From contig NZ_MRYI01000022.1 in assembly GCF_002260525.1 (NCBI RefSeq), positions 1 through 64,000 on the forward strand: a stretch of 64,000 nt of DNA, written 5' to 3'. Below are positions 51,705-63,600 of this stretch, in pieces. Origin of the DNA: Hahella sp. CCB-MM4 (GTDB lineage Bacteria > Pseudomonadota > Gammaproteobacteria > Pseudomonadales > Oleiphilaceae). The position numbers and the translations under genes were made by a program. The notes under the pieces were generated by a model. It saw only the letters and a list, made by a program, of their open reading frames with translations. It did not search any database and was not told where the DNA came from. The number at the start of each line of letters is the position of its first letter. Position 1 is the stretch's first letter.

Positions 51705-52934
51705 TCAGGTCCATTGGTATTTGCGATGGTAGTCTTCGATCCCGGCAAGGGCCAGGAGTCCTTTTCCGGCCATCGTTTTCTCATAGATGTTCTTAAACGG
51801 TGCAATATCAACCGGCCGGTCTTTTATGCCAAAGGTCCACTCAGCATTCAGTTTAAGCAACGACTCATATTCTTCCGTATTTAGAGCGTATCGCTGTTCA
51901 AGGCGATCCTTTATTTTCATTTCAGCGAGTTTTTCTTTGGCTGAATGTGGGACAACCCCGCTAAAAAACTCCGAAGAGCAGCCCGAGCCGTACGAAAACA
52001 TGCCGACACGTTTCTCATCGTCAAAGTCTGCATTGTCGATAATTCCGCACAGGGCGAAATATAGGGTGGCGGAATAGACATTGCCTACATCCTGACAATA
52101 ACTCAGTGAGGGTTTGACCCGCTTGGAAAAATCGATGTCTATTACGTCCGGTTTGGTACGATAGAGTGAACGCATCACTTTCCGGTGGGCGCCTTTTACC
52201 ATACCGCAAAAGGGTGTGTGAAAAGCCAGGTAGTCAAAGGTGTGGCGAAAATCAGAGTCTTCCACTTTCTCTTCATATCGCTTGTAACAGTTTTCCAGAC
52301 AATCCAGGTAGGAAAGCAATGACAAGTCAGGATTTCCTGTTTCCAGTTCCGTCTCCGGTCGGCATGTATCCATGACTTCATAGCTGTGCTGGCCTATCGC
52401 ACCAAAATCCATTTCCAGTATTTGCGGATTATCGCTGACCAGCATGGCGACAGCGCCGATTGATTGCGTGGGCTCTGCGTAGTTAAGGTTCGCATGACGC
52501 GCGATATCGGTTGCAATCACCAACACCTTACCACCGGGAGAAACTCCAGAGGCCACATAATTAACGGCTTGTTGTAAAGCAGCCGTGCCACCAAAACAGG
52601 CCTGTTTGACTTCGAACACCCTGCATGCGCTATTGAGTTTCAGATAGTCATGAATATAGGTGCTGATTGACTTCCCAAAGTCCACGCCGGATTCAGTGGA
52701 GGTAATCACCATTTCGATCCGGTCTTTCTCATCCGGATCCATATTGTTAATCAATTTTACAGCGGCGTTAACGGCACAGGTGACCGCATCTTCATTTGGC
52801 AAGCCAACGGACTTCTTGTTCATCATGAGATTGTCAAACCGATCGATTTGCAGCTCTCTATGCTTAAATATTGTTAAAACATCCATGCAGGCGACACCGG
52901 CATAAAGATTAATTGCCTCAATACCTACTCTCAT
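51705..52934 (-). CDS. HMG-CoA-synthase-like enzyme of beta-branching (HCS, PksG-like)
   Basis: 409 aa thiolase-fold enzyme with the acyl-enzyme Cys in VKQACFGGTAAL (near residue 113), the His region FDYLAFHTPFCGMVKGAH and the YGSGCSSEFF end motif. It adds acetyl from the donor ACP to a beta-keto group of the growing chain, the first step of beta-branching. The start has GGAAAAAGGA upstream. Confidence 0.93.
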   Translation of the reverse strand: MRVGIEAINLYAGVACMDVLTIFKHRELQIDRFDNLMMNKKSVGLPNEDAVTCAVNAAVKLINNMDPDEKDRIEMVITSTESGVDFGKSISTYIHDYLKLNSACRVFEVKQACFGGTAALQQAVNYVASGVSPGGKVLVIATDIARHANLNYAEPTQSIGAVAMLVSDNPQILEMDFGAIGQHSYEVMDTCRPETELETGNPDLSLLSYLDCLENCYKRYEEKVEDSDFRHTFDYLAFHTPFCGMVKGAHRKVMRSLYRTKPDVIDIDFSKRVKPSLSYCQDVGNVYSATLYFALCGIIDNADFDDEKRVGMFSYGSGCSSEFFSGVVPHSAKEKLAEMKIKDRLEQRYALNTEEYESLLKLNAEWTFGIKDRPVDIAPFKNIYEKTMAGKGLLALAGIEDYHRKYQWT

Positions 52935-53002
52935 TCCTTTTTCCTTTTCTTTTTGGCCTTGTTTTATTCAGGTTTGCTATAGCAGTAATGCGAAAATGCA
53001 GA

Positions 53003-56000
53003 TCAATCCACACTTGCATATGTCATTTTCCCTGACGCTTTCTCTTGGTGGCGACTTATAAACTGGTTAACTATTTCATTAAATTCCCGGTGATGAGTAA
53101 CGCAGGCAAAATGTCCAGCTCCTTCAATGCAGTGAAACCGGCTGCCCAACAATGATTCGTGCAGGGTGCTGTTTACATCCCGGTTACTCAACCGGTCCTC
53201 TGACCCGCTAATAATCAGCGTGGGGGCTTTAATGTCTTTCAACATTTCCCGGGTTGAGGTTCTGGTAAAACCGTCGATATAGGTCAAGGCATTGGCTGAA
53301 TCCAGGCCGATACTGCCTTTAATCATCAGGTAGTCTTTGTGAAGTGTCGCATTGTCTTGTAAGGACTGGTCATTGAATTCCTGCCACAAATCCCCCCCGA
53401 CCGATACGATGCTGCCAGCCAATGGATCTGTCGGGCTGAATCTGTCCTTGAGCTCATAAAAGCTGTTTGCGATTGTCAGGGTTTTTACCATCGAGCCGTG
53501 AACGGCCGCCAGGCATTGAGCAATCTGACCTCCAAAGGAGGTCCCTACCACATCGACAGGCTCATGGATTTTCAGAGCTTTCAGTACCTTTACAAGGTAG
53601 TGGGCAATTGTTGATGGAGAGACATCATCAGCGGCGTCGCTTTCACCGTGGGCAGGAGGATGAACGATAACGATGCGGTGGTGTTCAGCGAAGTATTCCA
53701 ATTGGCGAAACCATAATTTGGCCGTCATACCAAACCCGGGTATAAACAACAATGGACTGCCCTGCCCCAGACTGATGGTTTCCAGTTTGACCTCTGGGGA
53801 TACTGGAATTTGCTGGATTTGACTCTCTACCGGGAGATTTTGCAACAGCGTAGATATCGAGGTCAGTCCTTCTTCGCCCGATGGCAAGGTATTCAAGATC
53901 TGTTTGGAAGGTTCTTTTGATCGCCGGTTCATTAAGGAATCGAGTTTCCCCTGGTGCTTTTCACACAAATAACCTGCCACGGCATCGATCGTGGGATGTT
54001 CAAAAAACAGCGTCCCCGGAATGTCACTGAAGTCATTCTCCAATGAACGGGTCAGTTCCATCACCATCATAGAGTCCATACCATAGGAGGATAAGTGCTT
54101 CGTCGCATCTATGGACTCTGCAGGGATCCCCGACTTTTTACTGAACAGCTGTAAAACCGTTTCGCGGACAAAATCAAAGGTGTCAGGAACCTGATTCTCA
54201 CTCTCCGATATTGACCCTTCCAGGGCTTGTTCCGGCGCCCATAGATTGAACTGATTAATTAATAGAGGCTTATGTCCATAGAGAACCACGAGACGACTGA
54301 GACCGTTTAACAATCCATAGTCCAATGCTTTTAAGCCTTCGGAGGTAGGCATCGGTAACAGTCCAAGATTCTGTTCAAGCCATTCAAGTTGGGCTGTCGC
54401 CAGTGTCATACCGCCGTCTTGCCAAAGGGGCCAGTTAATAGACAAAGTGAGACCTGAACGCTTACCTGCTTCGACTTGTGAATTTCTATATGCGGCAAAG
54501 CTATCCAGAAATCCATTGGCATAGGCATAGTCGGTTTGTCCTGCATTTCCCGCCACGCTGGTAAGCGAAGAGGCCATAACAAAGAAATCCAATGAATGAT
54601 CTCCGGTAAGCTCATCAAGTAACATCGCACCTTGAGCTTTGGGGTTCACTACACTGGCAGTGGACATAAGCCGCTTATTGATCAGGTAATCATCGTCGGT
54701 GCGGCCTGCACAATGAAATATCCCAGTGAGACTGCCGAAGCACTCTTGTGCTGCTGACAACATTTCGCTGACGCTGGACCGGTTGCTGAAATCGGTTCTG
54801 AAATATCTGACGCCGGCCCCCTGGCTCTCGAGTTCACGAATCACTTTGAGCTTGCCTTCATCCATCGGTGAGCTACCCGCCAGAACCAGACGAACATCCC
54901 CGTGGGCAGCGAGATGACGGGCAAATATAACGCCCAATTTGCCCATGCCTCCGGTAATGAGATACACGCCACCATGCTTGAAGGGTGAGATGCGGTACGA
55001 ATCTGACTGGAGAGGATCAACAACCAATGTTGATACGTCTAATGCCCTCAGACATTCATACCGGCGGACGCTCCCTTCTGTACATATATCAGCTTCTATA
55101 TTTGTATCATCTGTGTCAGCCTCGAAGAATTCAGCCAGAATTGCTTCTATAGGAGGAAATTTGTCGGTCACTCCTTGAAAATGGACATATCGGCATTTCA
55201 GTTGGGGAGATTCCTTGGATAGAGACTTCAGAAAAGATGATGTTGCTTTATTCCAAGGATTAACAGTTTGGTTAGTGTCAATGCAGATTAGCCGGGTTTC
55301 ATTTTTGACCCTGGAAACCAAACTCTTGAGTAGCGTAAATACTCTTTCAAATATCCATCTGCCCGGATCTTCTGCTATAGCGGGCATCGTTAACAATATA
55401 TTGGAAGGTAAAGCTTTCCCGGCCAGTAATTCCTCAATACACCGGCAAATGTCATCGTCGCTTTTAAAGCTCAATTGTGCAGATGTTATGCAGTCCTGGA
55501 TTTTTCCTTCCGCCAGTGACCAATGAACAAAATGAGGGTGAGGTTTGTATTTGGCAGGTAGTCTGTCCGACACCACACTGTTCTGACCAATATCAATGGC
55601 CAGGAGAGAGCATTCGCAATCAAAGAAATCTGCTATCGGCCGTACCTTGTGATTATTTGTCGGCTTGCTGTCAACTCTGGCGAGCATCAACTCTGGCGTC
55701 GTCAGCCCGAAGCCCTTCCGATCCTCATGCTCAGGTGACTCTTTCCATAGACGCACACAAAACTCAGTCAGTTCGGCCAGAACTCGTCCATCGCCTGCTA
55801 TAAGCGTGATATTGAAGTGCAGAAGGCTATTGTCCTGATTACTTTGATTCTGAAGCCGCCGACTAAGAGCGTAGCATGGCTCGTTAACTGGCGCATAAAC
55901 GCAGATCTTACCGAGCGAAAATGGGAGATAAAGGCGATTGGACAATTCACCCGACACTAGCGCAGTAATTGTCTGCAAAGCACCATCCATAATTGACGGG

Positions 56001-59000
56001 TGAAGGTAAAAGTCTTTGGATGAAGAACTGATTTCAGTGGGAATCTCCAGTTGTCCGAGTGCCTGTTCACTATTAAACCAGAGTTTACGTAGTGGTCTGA
56101 AGGCCGGCCCCAGATGTAGCCCCCGAAGACCAAATTGATCGTATATGGCATTGTGTTCCAATATTCGATCGAAACTCTTCATTAGAGCTTCTACCCTGAG
56201 TTGATTCGGAGTGGAAATTGAATGGTCAGTATTAAGAATCGTCCCTTTGCAATAGAGTTTCTCTCCGGAATGTAACTCAAAATGATGGGATTGAGTTGCT
56301 TCGTCTTTGACCCGAATTGAGCAGGCGACTTCCAGGCTTTGATCACGAATGATAATTGGCTGCCCCCACATGATATTTTTCATGACGACAACATTCAGCC
56401 CGGTATCTTCGCCAGTAGAGCGAACCATCTCAAGATGAGCCACTCCAGGCAGAATCTTGTCCTCCCCTACCCGGTGATCGGCAAAGAAGAATTCGTTACC
56501 GGTGAATTTAATCCTGTATTGAGGCTGCGCTGTCGTGGAGCAGTTATGGCCAAGCATGGGATTGGTGGATGCGCCTGAACACCCTTCGATATTCCCTGCC
56601 CAATAGAATGCCTTATCGAAGCCGGGACATGGCAGCGGGGTGCGACGACCATCTCGGTGTAGTTGATAACGTTGCCAGTCGATAATATTTCCGGCGCGCC
56701 AGAACTCTGCCAATGCGAGGAGCCTCTCATCCCTGGACAAACCATCCAGCATGGGGTGTCCACCCTGGCTGACCGGAATCGATTTCACGTCAATCGATAT
56801 TGGATCAATGGAAGTACTGGCTCCTAGGGCCTTCTCCCCGCTCAAATAATGTCCGATCCCATCAATAAGCTCGGCCATCGAAGACACGATAAAGTGTACG
56901 CGAGTAGATAACTGAGGGCGGCCATGAAGTAAGGTGAATGCAATATCGTTGAGAGTCGGCTCGGCGTTATAAATGGCAGACCCAGGGTTTGTCAGATAAT
57001 CCCTGATACTGTTCAGATACTGTCTGAGTTGGCTTTGGCTCGCAGCCGAAAACGCTATCAGGCAGGGCTCTGATCGATGAGTCAAAGGTGGCGTCGGCCG
57101 ACGATAATCCTGAAGTACCAGATGCACATTGACACCTCCGTAACCAAAATTATGCAGGCTCGCTATAACTGGGTTATCAGTAGACGACTTCCAATGGCGG
57201 GCATTGGAAGGAAAGAAAAACGGCCCCTTATCCATTGCAAAATATGACTGGCATTCATCAGCGTGCAACATGGGTGGCATCTGTTGATTCTTCATCGCCA
57301 GCAGAAGCTTAATCAAAGCAACGACACCAGAGGCTGTCTCCAGGTGTCCAATATTGCCTTTGATGCTTCCTACACCAATGGATTGTGCTGCGGTCTCGTC
57401 CGTGTCAAACACATCGTGATAAGCACTTAACTCTGCAGAGTCCCCCATGACATTTCCGGCGCCCTGGGCTTCAATATACGTGGCCTTTGAAGGTGGTATG
57501 CCAGCGTCAGCGTAGGCATCGCGAATCACCTGAGCCTGCATTTTGGGATTTGGGGTTGTCAGTGAGGCGCCGTGTCCACAGTGTCGGACAGCACTGCCTT
57601 TGATCACGGCGTAAACAAAGTCGCCGTCTGCCAGCGCTCGTGAAAGTGGCTTTAAAAGAACTGCTCCGGCACCTTCTCCACTCAGATAACCGCTAGCCTT
57701 CTGGTCAAAAGAGCGAACGCTGCTCTCGTTGCTAAGAAGCCCCATTTTTCGATTTGATATAAATGTGGTTGGGCTGAGAATCAGGTTAACGCCACCTGCC
57801 ACTGCCTGCTCACATTCGCCCGATGAAATAGCTCTGACTGCCTTATGTATCGCCAGGGATGAGCTTGAACAGGCACAGTCAATGGCCAGACTTTCTCCTG
57901 TCCAACCATATATGTACGAGACACGGTTAGCCAAGATTGCATGAGTATTTCCCGTATTGGCATAACCATGAGTTCGGTCGTTGCTGTCTGTAATGAGACC
58001 AGCGTAGTCAAGGCGGGCGACACCGACATACACCCCGGTATGGCTACCATTCATGGCTTCTCGACTATACCCGGCATTTTGCAGGCACAGCTCAACGACT
58101 TCGAGAAAGATCCGCTGTTGGGGATCCATCAGTCTGGCTTCACTGGGAGAAATATTGAAATATAGCGGATCAAATAACGCTGCATCCCTGATGAAGCCCC
58201 CATAGTTGCAATCGGTTTTGCCGCTATGAGCCAAAGGGGCTCCGTAGATCTTCTTCCAGTCCCAGCGGTCCTGCGGCACCAGATTGATCATGCTATGACC
58301 TTCTTTTAATTGGCGCCAAAACTCGCCAATGTCTTCACTACCGGGAAAGCGACCGGCGATACCTACTATGGCAATGTCGTCAATCTGTCCATTCCGGGTT
58401 GGTCTTTGCTTCTGCGGGTTCGTCTGCTCCGCTTTTTGGTACTCTCGTCTTTCCTGTTCTTTCTGTTCTTCCCGGTTGTCTTGGGTATGCGCCAATTCTT
58501 GTGCGAAATCTTGTGATAAATAGGCAGACAGGGCGGAAACGGTTGGATATTCAATAAAGATTGACGGGGCGACGGCCAGATCCTTGTATCGCCGGTTGAT
58601 TTCGTTGGCCAAACGAGTCAGCGATATAGAATCAAATCCAAGCGCCACAAGAGGCGTATCCAGGTTTTCTTCAGTGATATCAACCTTGAGAAGCTCATAT
58701 ATCTTATTGCCCAGCCAGGATAAAAAATTCGGATCATTCTCAATATTCGATCCGCTTACTTCCGCTTGGCTTTCTGTTTTATTGGAGCCTGTTGACGGTA
58801 AACCATGGTCGGATTCCGGCTCTTGGTGCTTTGCGGCGATTTCTACGACCAGTTCGTCAAGTGTAGCGTGCTGCAAAAACGCCGCTGGGCTCAGTTTAAC
58901 GCAGGGAAAGCATTGATTGATCTGGTTGGCCAGCCTGGTCAATGTGATCGAATCGAACCCCATGGATAACCAGGGCTGCTGTGAGCTTATTGTGTCTGGT

Positions 59001-60655
59001 TCGATTTTCAGAATATCAAAGATTAGCTCTTTTAAATCTGATTTTACTTTTTTGGCGACATCACCGCTCTGCTGCCTTTCAGCTGCCTGACTTGGTTCGC
59101 CGTTGCTTACAGACAGGGCAAGATTCAGCTCGTTTTCATCAATCTGATGTGTATTGAACAAGTGTTCCAAGGTCGACTTGCCCAGTCTGCTGAGCAAGAC
59201 ATATTTGTATTGCTCGATCTCAGGCGTTATGAAGTTCGGTGGGCAGGTTTTTGCCTTTACTGCATCGATATGTTGTCTTGCCTGAGGCCAGGGATTAGGG
59301 CCCTGCAAGCGAAACAAGGAAGGGTAAGAAGGCATATTGAGGAGCTCCCAGTAGAGGGACCAATTCTCCCGGGGATCAGGAAACGCGCCGAACTTTTCAG
59401 CAAGAGATATAGGATAAAGTTCATCAATATTGACTCCCTCCCAACGTTCCAGAGCGTCTAACATAACGCTACGTAATGGCGGCTCCAGCTCTCCACTGAG
59501 GATATGGCTGAACCATCTGGACTGTAACTCAGTGACTGGAAAGATATTGGTCGTAGCTCTTCTGACCGGTTTGCAGACATTTCCGATATAAGCCAGTTTT
59601 GGAAGGTCTGGGTGAAAGACTCCTTCGTATAAGCCATTCTCAATTGACAACTCGGGAAGGAAATCCGGGGAGGAAAAGTGATAGCCAGTACAGAAGACAA
59701 TTGCGTCAACAGCCTGACTGGATCCATCAACATAGTGAACCATGTCGCCTTCAATACGACTCACCGCTGGCTTGATATCAATGTCTCCCTTTGCAACCTT
59801 ACTGACGACATTGTCATTGATATGCAGCACGCTATTCTGATGTGAGTGTTCCGGCAATAATCCACTATCTTCAAAATCCCGCATGAAGTCAGGCATGCTG
59901 GCACGCCACTTTTCCAGAACTTGATTCCGTGGAACTTTGCTCAACACTGCCCGCCTGATAGGGCTGACAGTGCAATCGTTGGGTATGAAGCCGACGATAC
60001 GGGGCATGATCCAGTTTTTCTTGCGCAGGCTCCAACTAACTTGCTCAGATGTCTCGGCTACTTCAGCGACAATATCCATGCCACTGACACCGTTACCAAC
60101 GATAAGAACGCGCTTTCCTTTCAGGATCTCCGTATCGTGATAATTACTTGAGTGGACGATCTCTCCGGTAAAGCTCTCCAAACCGCTGACTTCAGGTAAC
60201 AAGGGCGACCAGTAGCAACCGGAACAAATGGCTACCGCATCATACGTCTCCGTTAATTCAGAGCCGGAGTCCGAACTAAATACCACCTCCCATTGAGTTC
60301 CGTCATAGGCCAGTCGACTCACTTCATGGCGATATCGTATTAACGGCTTCAGTTCAAAGGTTTCTGCATAACGATGGAGATAGCGGTTAACGTCTTTGAC
60401 CGTTGGAAACGTATCAGCCTCCTCCTCAAACGGAAAATCCGAGAAGTGACTGGTAAATTTTGAGCTTTGAAAACGTGTATTTTTATAGGCACCACCGTAA
60501 TGTCCGGGGCGAAAAACCCAAATTCCTCCAAGCTCATCCGTCTTTTCAAAGACTGTCACCCGATGTCCATTTTCGGTCAGACATTTAGCGGCTGCCAGGC
60601 CGGCAGGGCCCGCGCCAATGACCAATACACTGCACGATTGTCTGCTTGATTCCAT
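53003..60655 (-). CDS. Terminal trans-AT PKS protein: FMO-ACP-ACP-KS0-DH-KR-ACP-TE
   Basis: 2550 aa. Residues 1-510 are a flavin monooxygenase: GAGPAGLAAAK, FTGEIVHSSNY (FxGxxxHxxx motif) and a second dinucleotide site GNGVSGMD. ACP Ser near 566 and 674 (GFDSI in both). KS Cys is in DCACSS near 928, but the HGTG box reads EAQGAGN (near 1064), so the catalytic His is Gln: a non-elongating KS. DH (ADHRVGEDKILPG near 1395, DGALQ near 1557) has E where the motif Gly is usual. KR has GGMGKLG near 1902 and YAYANGF near 2043. ACP3 GMDSM near 2194; TE GTSFGG near 2370 with His in GAGHFA. FMO domains here are known in trans-AT lines as Baeyer-Villiger-type oxygen inserters. The upstream protein ends in a KS, so the module is split between them. 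Confidence 0.93.
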   Translation of the reverse strand: MESSRQSCSVLVIGAGPAGLAAAKCLTENGHRVTVFEKTDELGGIWVFRPGHYGGAYKNTRFQSSKFTSHFSDFPFEEEADTFPTVKDVNRYLHRYAETFELKPLIRYRHEVSRLAYDGTQWEVVFSSDSGSELTETYDAVAICSGCYWSPLLPEVSGLESFTGEIVHSSNYHDTEILKGKRVLIVGNGVSGMDIVAEVAETSEQVSWSLRKKNWIMPRIVGFIPNDCTVSPIRRAVLSKVPRNQVLEKWRASMPDFMRDFEDSGLLPEHSHQNSVLHINDNVVSKVAKGDIDIKPAVSRIEGDMVHYVDGSSQAVDAIVFCTGYHFSSPDFLPELSIENGLYEGVFHPDLPKLAYIGNVCKPVRRATTNIFPVTELQSRWFSHILSGELEPPLRSVMLDALERWEGVNIDELYPISLAEKFGAFPDPRENWSLYWELLNMPSYPSLFRLQGPNPWPQARQHIDAVKAKTCPPNFITPEIEQYKYVLLSRLGKSTLEHLFNTHQIDENELNLALSVSNGEPSQAAERQQSGDVAKKVKSDLKELIFDILKIEPDTISSQQPWLSMGFDSITLTRLANQINQCFPCVKLSPAAFLQHATLDELVVEIAAKHQEPESDHGLPSTGSNKTESQAEVSGSNIENDPNFLSWLGNKIYELLKVDITEENLDTPLVALGFDSISLTRLANEINRRYKDLAVAPSIFIEYPTVSALSAYLSQDFAQELAHTQDNREEQKEQERREYQKAEQTNPQKQRPTRNGQIDDIAIVGIAGRFPGSEDIGEFWRQLKEGHSMINLVPQDRWDWKKIYGAPLAHSGKTDCNYGGFIRDAALFDPLYFNISPSEARLMDPQQRIFLEVVELCLQNAGYSREAMNGSHTGVYVGVARLDYAGLITDSNDRTHGYANTGNTHAILANRVSYIYGWTGESLAIDCACSSSSLAIHKAVRAISSGECEQAVAGGVNLILSPTTFISNRKMGLLSNESSVRSFDQKASGYLSGEGAGAVLLKPLSRALADGDFVYAVIKGSAVRHCGHGASLTTPNPKMQAQVIRDAYADAGIPPSKATYIEAQGAGNVMGDSAELSAYHDVFDTDETAAQSIGVGSIKGNIGHLETASGVVALIKLLLAMKNQQMPPMLHADECQSYFAMDKGPFFFPSNARHWKSSTDNPVIASLHNFGYGGVNVHLVLQDYRRPTPPLTHRSEPCLIAFSAASQSQLRQYLNSIRDYLTNPGSAIYNAEPTLNDIAFTLLHGRPQLSTRVHFIVSSMAELIDGIGHYLSGEKALGASTSIDPISIDVKSIPVSQGGHPMLDGLSRDERLLALAEFWRAGNIIDWQRYQLHRDGRRTPLPCPGFDKAFYWAGNIEGCSGASTNPMLGHNCSTTAQPQYRIKFTGNEFFFADHRVGEDKILPGVAHLEMVRSTGEDTGLNVVVMKNIMWGQPIIIRDQSLEVACSIRVKDEATQSHHFELHSGEKLYCKGTILNTDHSISTPNQLRVEALMKSFDRILEHNAIYDQFGLRGLHLGPAFRPLRKLWFNSEQALGQLEIPTEISSSSKDFYLHPSIMDGALQTITALVSGELSNRLYLPFSLGKICVYAPVNEPCYALSRRLQNQSNQDNSLLHFNITLIAGDGRVLAELTEFCVRLWKESPEHEDRKGFGLTTPELMLARVDSKPTNNHKVRPIADFFDCECSLLAIDIGQNSVVSDRLPAKYKPHPHFVHWSLAEGKIQDCITSAQLSFKSDDDICRCIEELLAGKALPSNILLTMPAIAEDPGRWIFERVFTLLKSLVSRVKNETRLICIDTNQTVNPWNKATSSFLKSLSKESPQLKCRYVHFQGVTDKFPPIEAILAEFFEADTDDTNIEADICTEGSVRRYECLRALDVSTLVVDPLQSDSYRISPFKHGGVYLITGGMGKLGVIFARHLAAHGDVRLVLAGSSPMDEGKLKVIRELESQGAGVRYFRTDFSNRSSVSEMLSAAQECFGSLTGIFHCAGRTDDDYLINKRLMSTASVVNPKAQGAMLLDELTGDHSLDFFVMASSLTSVAGNAGQTDYAYANGFLDSFAAYRNSQVEAGKRSGLTLSINWPLWQDGGMTLATAQLEWLEQNLGLLPMPTSEGLKALDYGLLNGLSRLVVLYGHKPLLINQFNLWAPEQALEGSISESENQVPDTFDFVRETVLQLFSKKSGIPAESIDATKHLSSYGMDSMMVMELTRSLENDFSDIPGTLFFEHPTIDAVAGYLCEKHQGKLDSLMNRRSKEPSKQILNTLPSGEEGLTSISTLLQNLPVESQIQQIPVSPEVKLETISLGQGSPLLFIPGFGMTAKLWFRQLEYFAEHHRIVIVHPPAHGESDAADDVSPSTIAHYLVKVLKALKIHEPVDVVGTSFGGQIAQCLAAVHGSMVKTLTIANSFYELKDRFSPTDPLAGSIVSVGGDLWQEFNDQSLQDNATLHKDYLMIKGSIGLDSANALTYIDGFTRTSTREMLKDIKAPTLIISGSEDRLSNRDVNSTLHESLLGSRFHCIEGAGHFACVTHHREFNEIVNQFISRHQEKASGKMTYASVD

Positions 60656-60675
60656 GATGACTCACTCCTTTTGAA

Positions 60676-63600
60676 CTACAGATCGGCCAGCAAAGCGGCA
60701 GTTGTTATCGATTTTTCGGACGGGACATTCTGAACTGCTTGTGTGCTTTCAGTAGCTGGAGGCTGCTGCATTTCTTTCTGTACTTTCTCCTTCTGTGCCT
60801 TCCGGTCCTTTGGTGCTGACGGCCAGAGTTCCCTGGTGGTAAAAGGATAGGTTGGCAGAGGTACCCTGTGACATTGCTCATTGCCATACAGAGCCGACCA
60901 TTGGGGCAAATGCCCACTCAAGTAGTGGTTTACAAATCCTTCAATTTTCCCTGCATGATCAGCCTTCTCCAGTTCTGACGGTAAAGTGCGGGTTTGTTGT
61001 GGCTTGGCACTTGTTTCCGTGGCTCCAGTCCGACCGTCATTGATCATCAGAAGAAGCGTTTCTTTGAGTTCATCCAGACTGCTGACGACCAAAACCCGTC
61101 GGAGTGCAAAGTGACTACGACCAATTTGCAGCGTGTAGGCAATATCCTCCAGGTTGGTTTCTACCGAGCTTTGTTCAAGCCAATGAAACAGATCTTTCAT
61201 TTTTTGCATTAGAGCGGTTTCGTTTCTGGCTGAGAGGGGAATAATCTGCGCCCTTCCCTGTCTGGATTTTGATTGCCTTTTGGAAGGGGCCTCTTCAACA
61301 ACCACATGAGAGTTGGTTCCGCTAAAACCGAATGAGCTGATAGCTGCCCGGCGCTTTTGGTCGTTATTAGCCGGCCAGTCCTTCAGGGTCTTGTTGATAT
61401 AAAACGGACTGTCATCAAGATTGAGGTGCTCGTTTTCTTCTTCGGCATTCAGAGACGGTGGGATTTGCTGATGAGCGAAGCTTAACAGTACCTTGATAAG
61501 ACTCGTAATCCCGGCCGCCATTGTCGTATGTCCGACATTGCCTTTGACAGATCCAATCGCACAGAAGTGACGGCGCGAGGTAAATTCGGCAAATGCTTTG
61601 CGCAAAGCGTTGATTTCGACGGGGTCACCTAGTGCAGTGCCGGTACCATGCGCCTCTACCAGGGATATGGTGTCTGGATCGATCCCTGATTTGTTGTAAA
61701 CATCAATTTCCAACTGCCTTTGGGCGTTTACGCTTGGCGCCGTAATGCCATTGGTTGCTCCATCCTGATTTACTCCGCTTCCTTTGATGACACCATAGAT
61801 GTGGTCGTTATCAGCGATTGCCTGAGTCAGTCGTTTAAGCAACACAACTCCGACGCCTTCGCTGACCACAATGCCATCAGCTCCGGCGCCAAATGGCCTG
61901 CACTTTCCTGTCGGCGAGAGCATGTTCGACTGGCTTCCCTGAATATGCATTCGAGGTGAGTACATCATATATACACCGCCAGCCAGCGCCATATCGCAGT
62001 CGCCGTTGAGAATGCTCTGACACCCTGAATGGACTGCCACCAATGAAGAGGAGCACGCAGTATCAATCGCCAGGCAGGGACCTTTAAGGTTGAGATGATA
62101 TGCCATTCTTGCCGCCAGTATAGAGGGAGCCAGGCCGGTAAAGGCGTGAGAAGTACGATCCAGTGATGCCGATGTAAGCACCTCGTCGTAATCACTGAAA
62201 GTTGCACCTACATAGATTCCGCAACGGGAGCCTGCCAAATCCGTGTCACTGTACCCTGCATCCTCGAAAGTTTTATAGGCTTCCTGCAAGAACAGCCTCT
62301 GCTGAGGGTCCATGATTTCACCTTCCAAGGGCGAAACATTGAAGAACTGGTGGTCGAATTGGCCGGGGCTATTTATAAATCCGCCCCATTTGCTATAGCT
62401 CCTACCATCTGCGTTCGTGTCTGAGCTAAAGGTTTCCCGATAGTCCCATCGACTAAAAGGAATTTCGGTGATACTGGCTGTGCCGGAGGCAAGATTGCCC
62501 CAGAACTCTTCTATGTTGTTCGCTCCGGGGAACCGGCCTGACATCCCAATAATGGCAATATCATTAGAGTCTTGTTTCGGAGCTTGGAACGGGTCGATGG
62601 ATTGTTCCGGGGATGCCGCTTTACCCGTCGGTCTCAGCCTGACCCTAGAGGCCTTCGGAGTCTCATCAATCAGTATAGTGTCCCCTTTCTTTCGTTTTCC
62701 CCGTAACCGAATAGTGCCGGTGTTGGAGCTTGCTCTCACCGCCACAAATTCTGTGGCTGTGCTTTCTCTATTTAATGTCTCGCTCTTGTATTCAACAGGC
62801 TTTTCTACTGCAGCAGCTTCAACTTTTACCGGGGGCTCTACATCGATTTCAATAGGTGCGGGCGGCACGACATCAAGGACGTGCTGGGCTAACTTGGATA
62901 TGCTTGGATAGTCATAGAGAGACGTTACCTCCAGAGTTGCATTTAGATGTTTATTCAAATCCCGGATAATTTCGACTCCGGAAATTGAGTCAACGCCCAG
63001 ACTGGAGAAGTTCTCTTCAAGATCTTCCTGGCTGATGTTTTCATGCAATATCCGACTGACGATTGCCCTGATCTGTTCGATAAATCCATGGAGGTCGCCG
63101 GACCTGCTACCAGCTTTAGGTTCTGCAATCAGATTTTTCTGGTCGACCGTTTCTTTCGAATTGTTGCGTTCTTTCGGGGAAACTGAATGCAAAAGATGTT
63201 CTGCCAGCTTATCTAGCGTTGGGTAGTCATATAACGCTGTGACCTCCAACTGAGTCTGCAACGTTTTATTGATATCGCGAATGATTTCAACTCCGTTGAT
63301 GGAGTCCATTCCCAAAGCATGGAAATTCTCGTACAGGTCATCGTCATTTATCTGTACCTGAATAATACGCTCAAGTATTTCTCCAAGTTGTTTGCTCAGC
63401 TGATCTTTGTCTCCCCCAAAAGAAACTGACAGATAATCTTCCGCCGGTTGCGGGTGATGGGACCGCACGTCAGAGTGGTCCTCTCTATATGAAAGCTCTT
63501 TATATGACGACTCCTTATTGGAGGTTATAATAGGCGAAGTTGACACTTGAGTTGAGACTCTTAACGGTTGCTGTACTCTCCCCTGGTTAAACTTTTTCAG

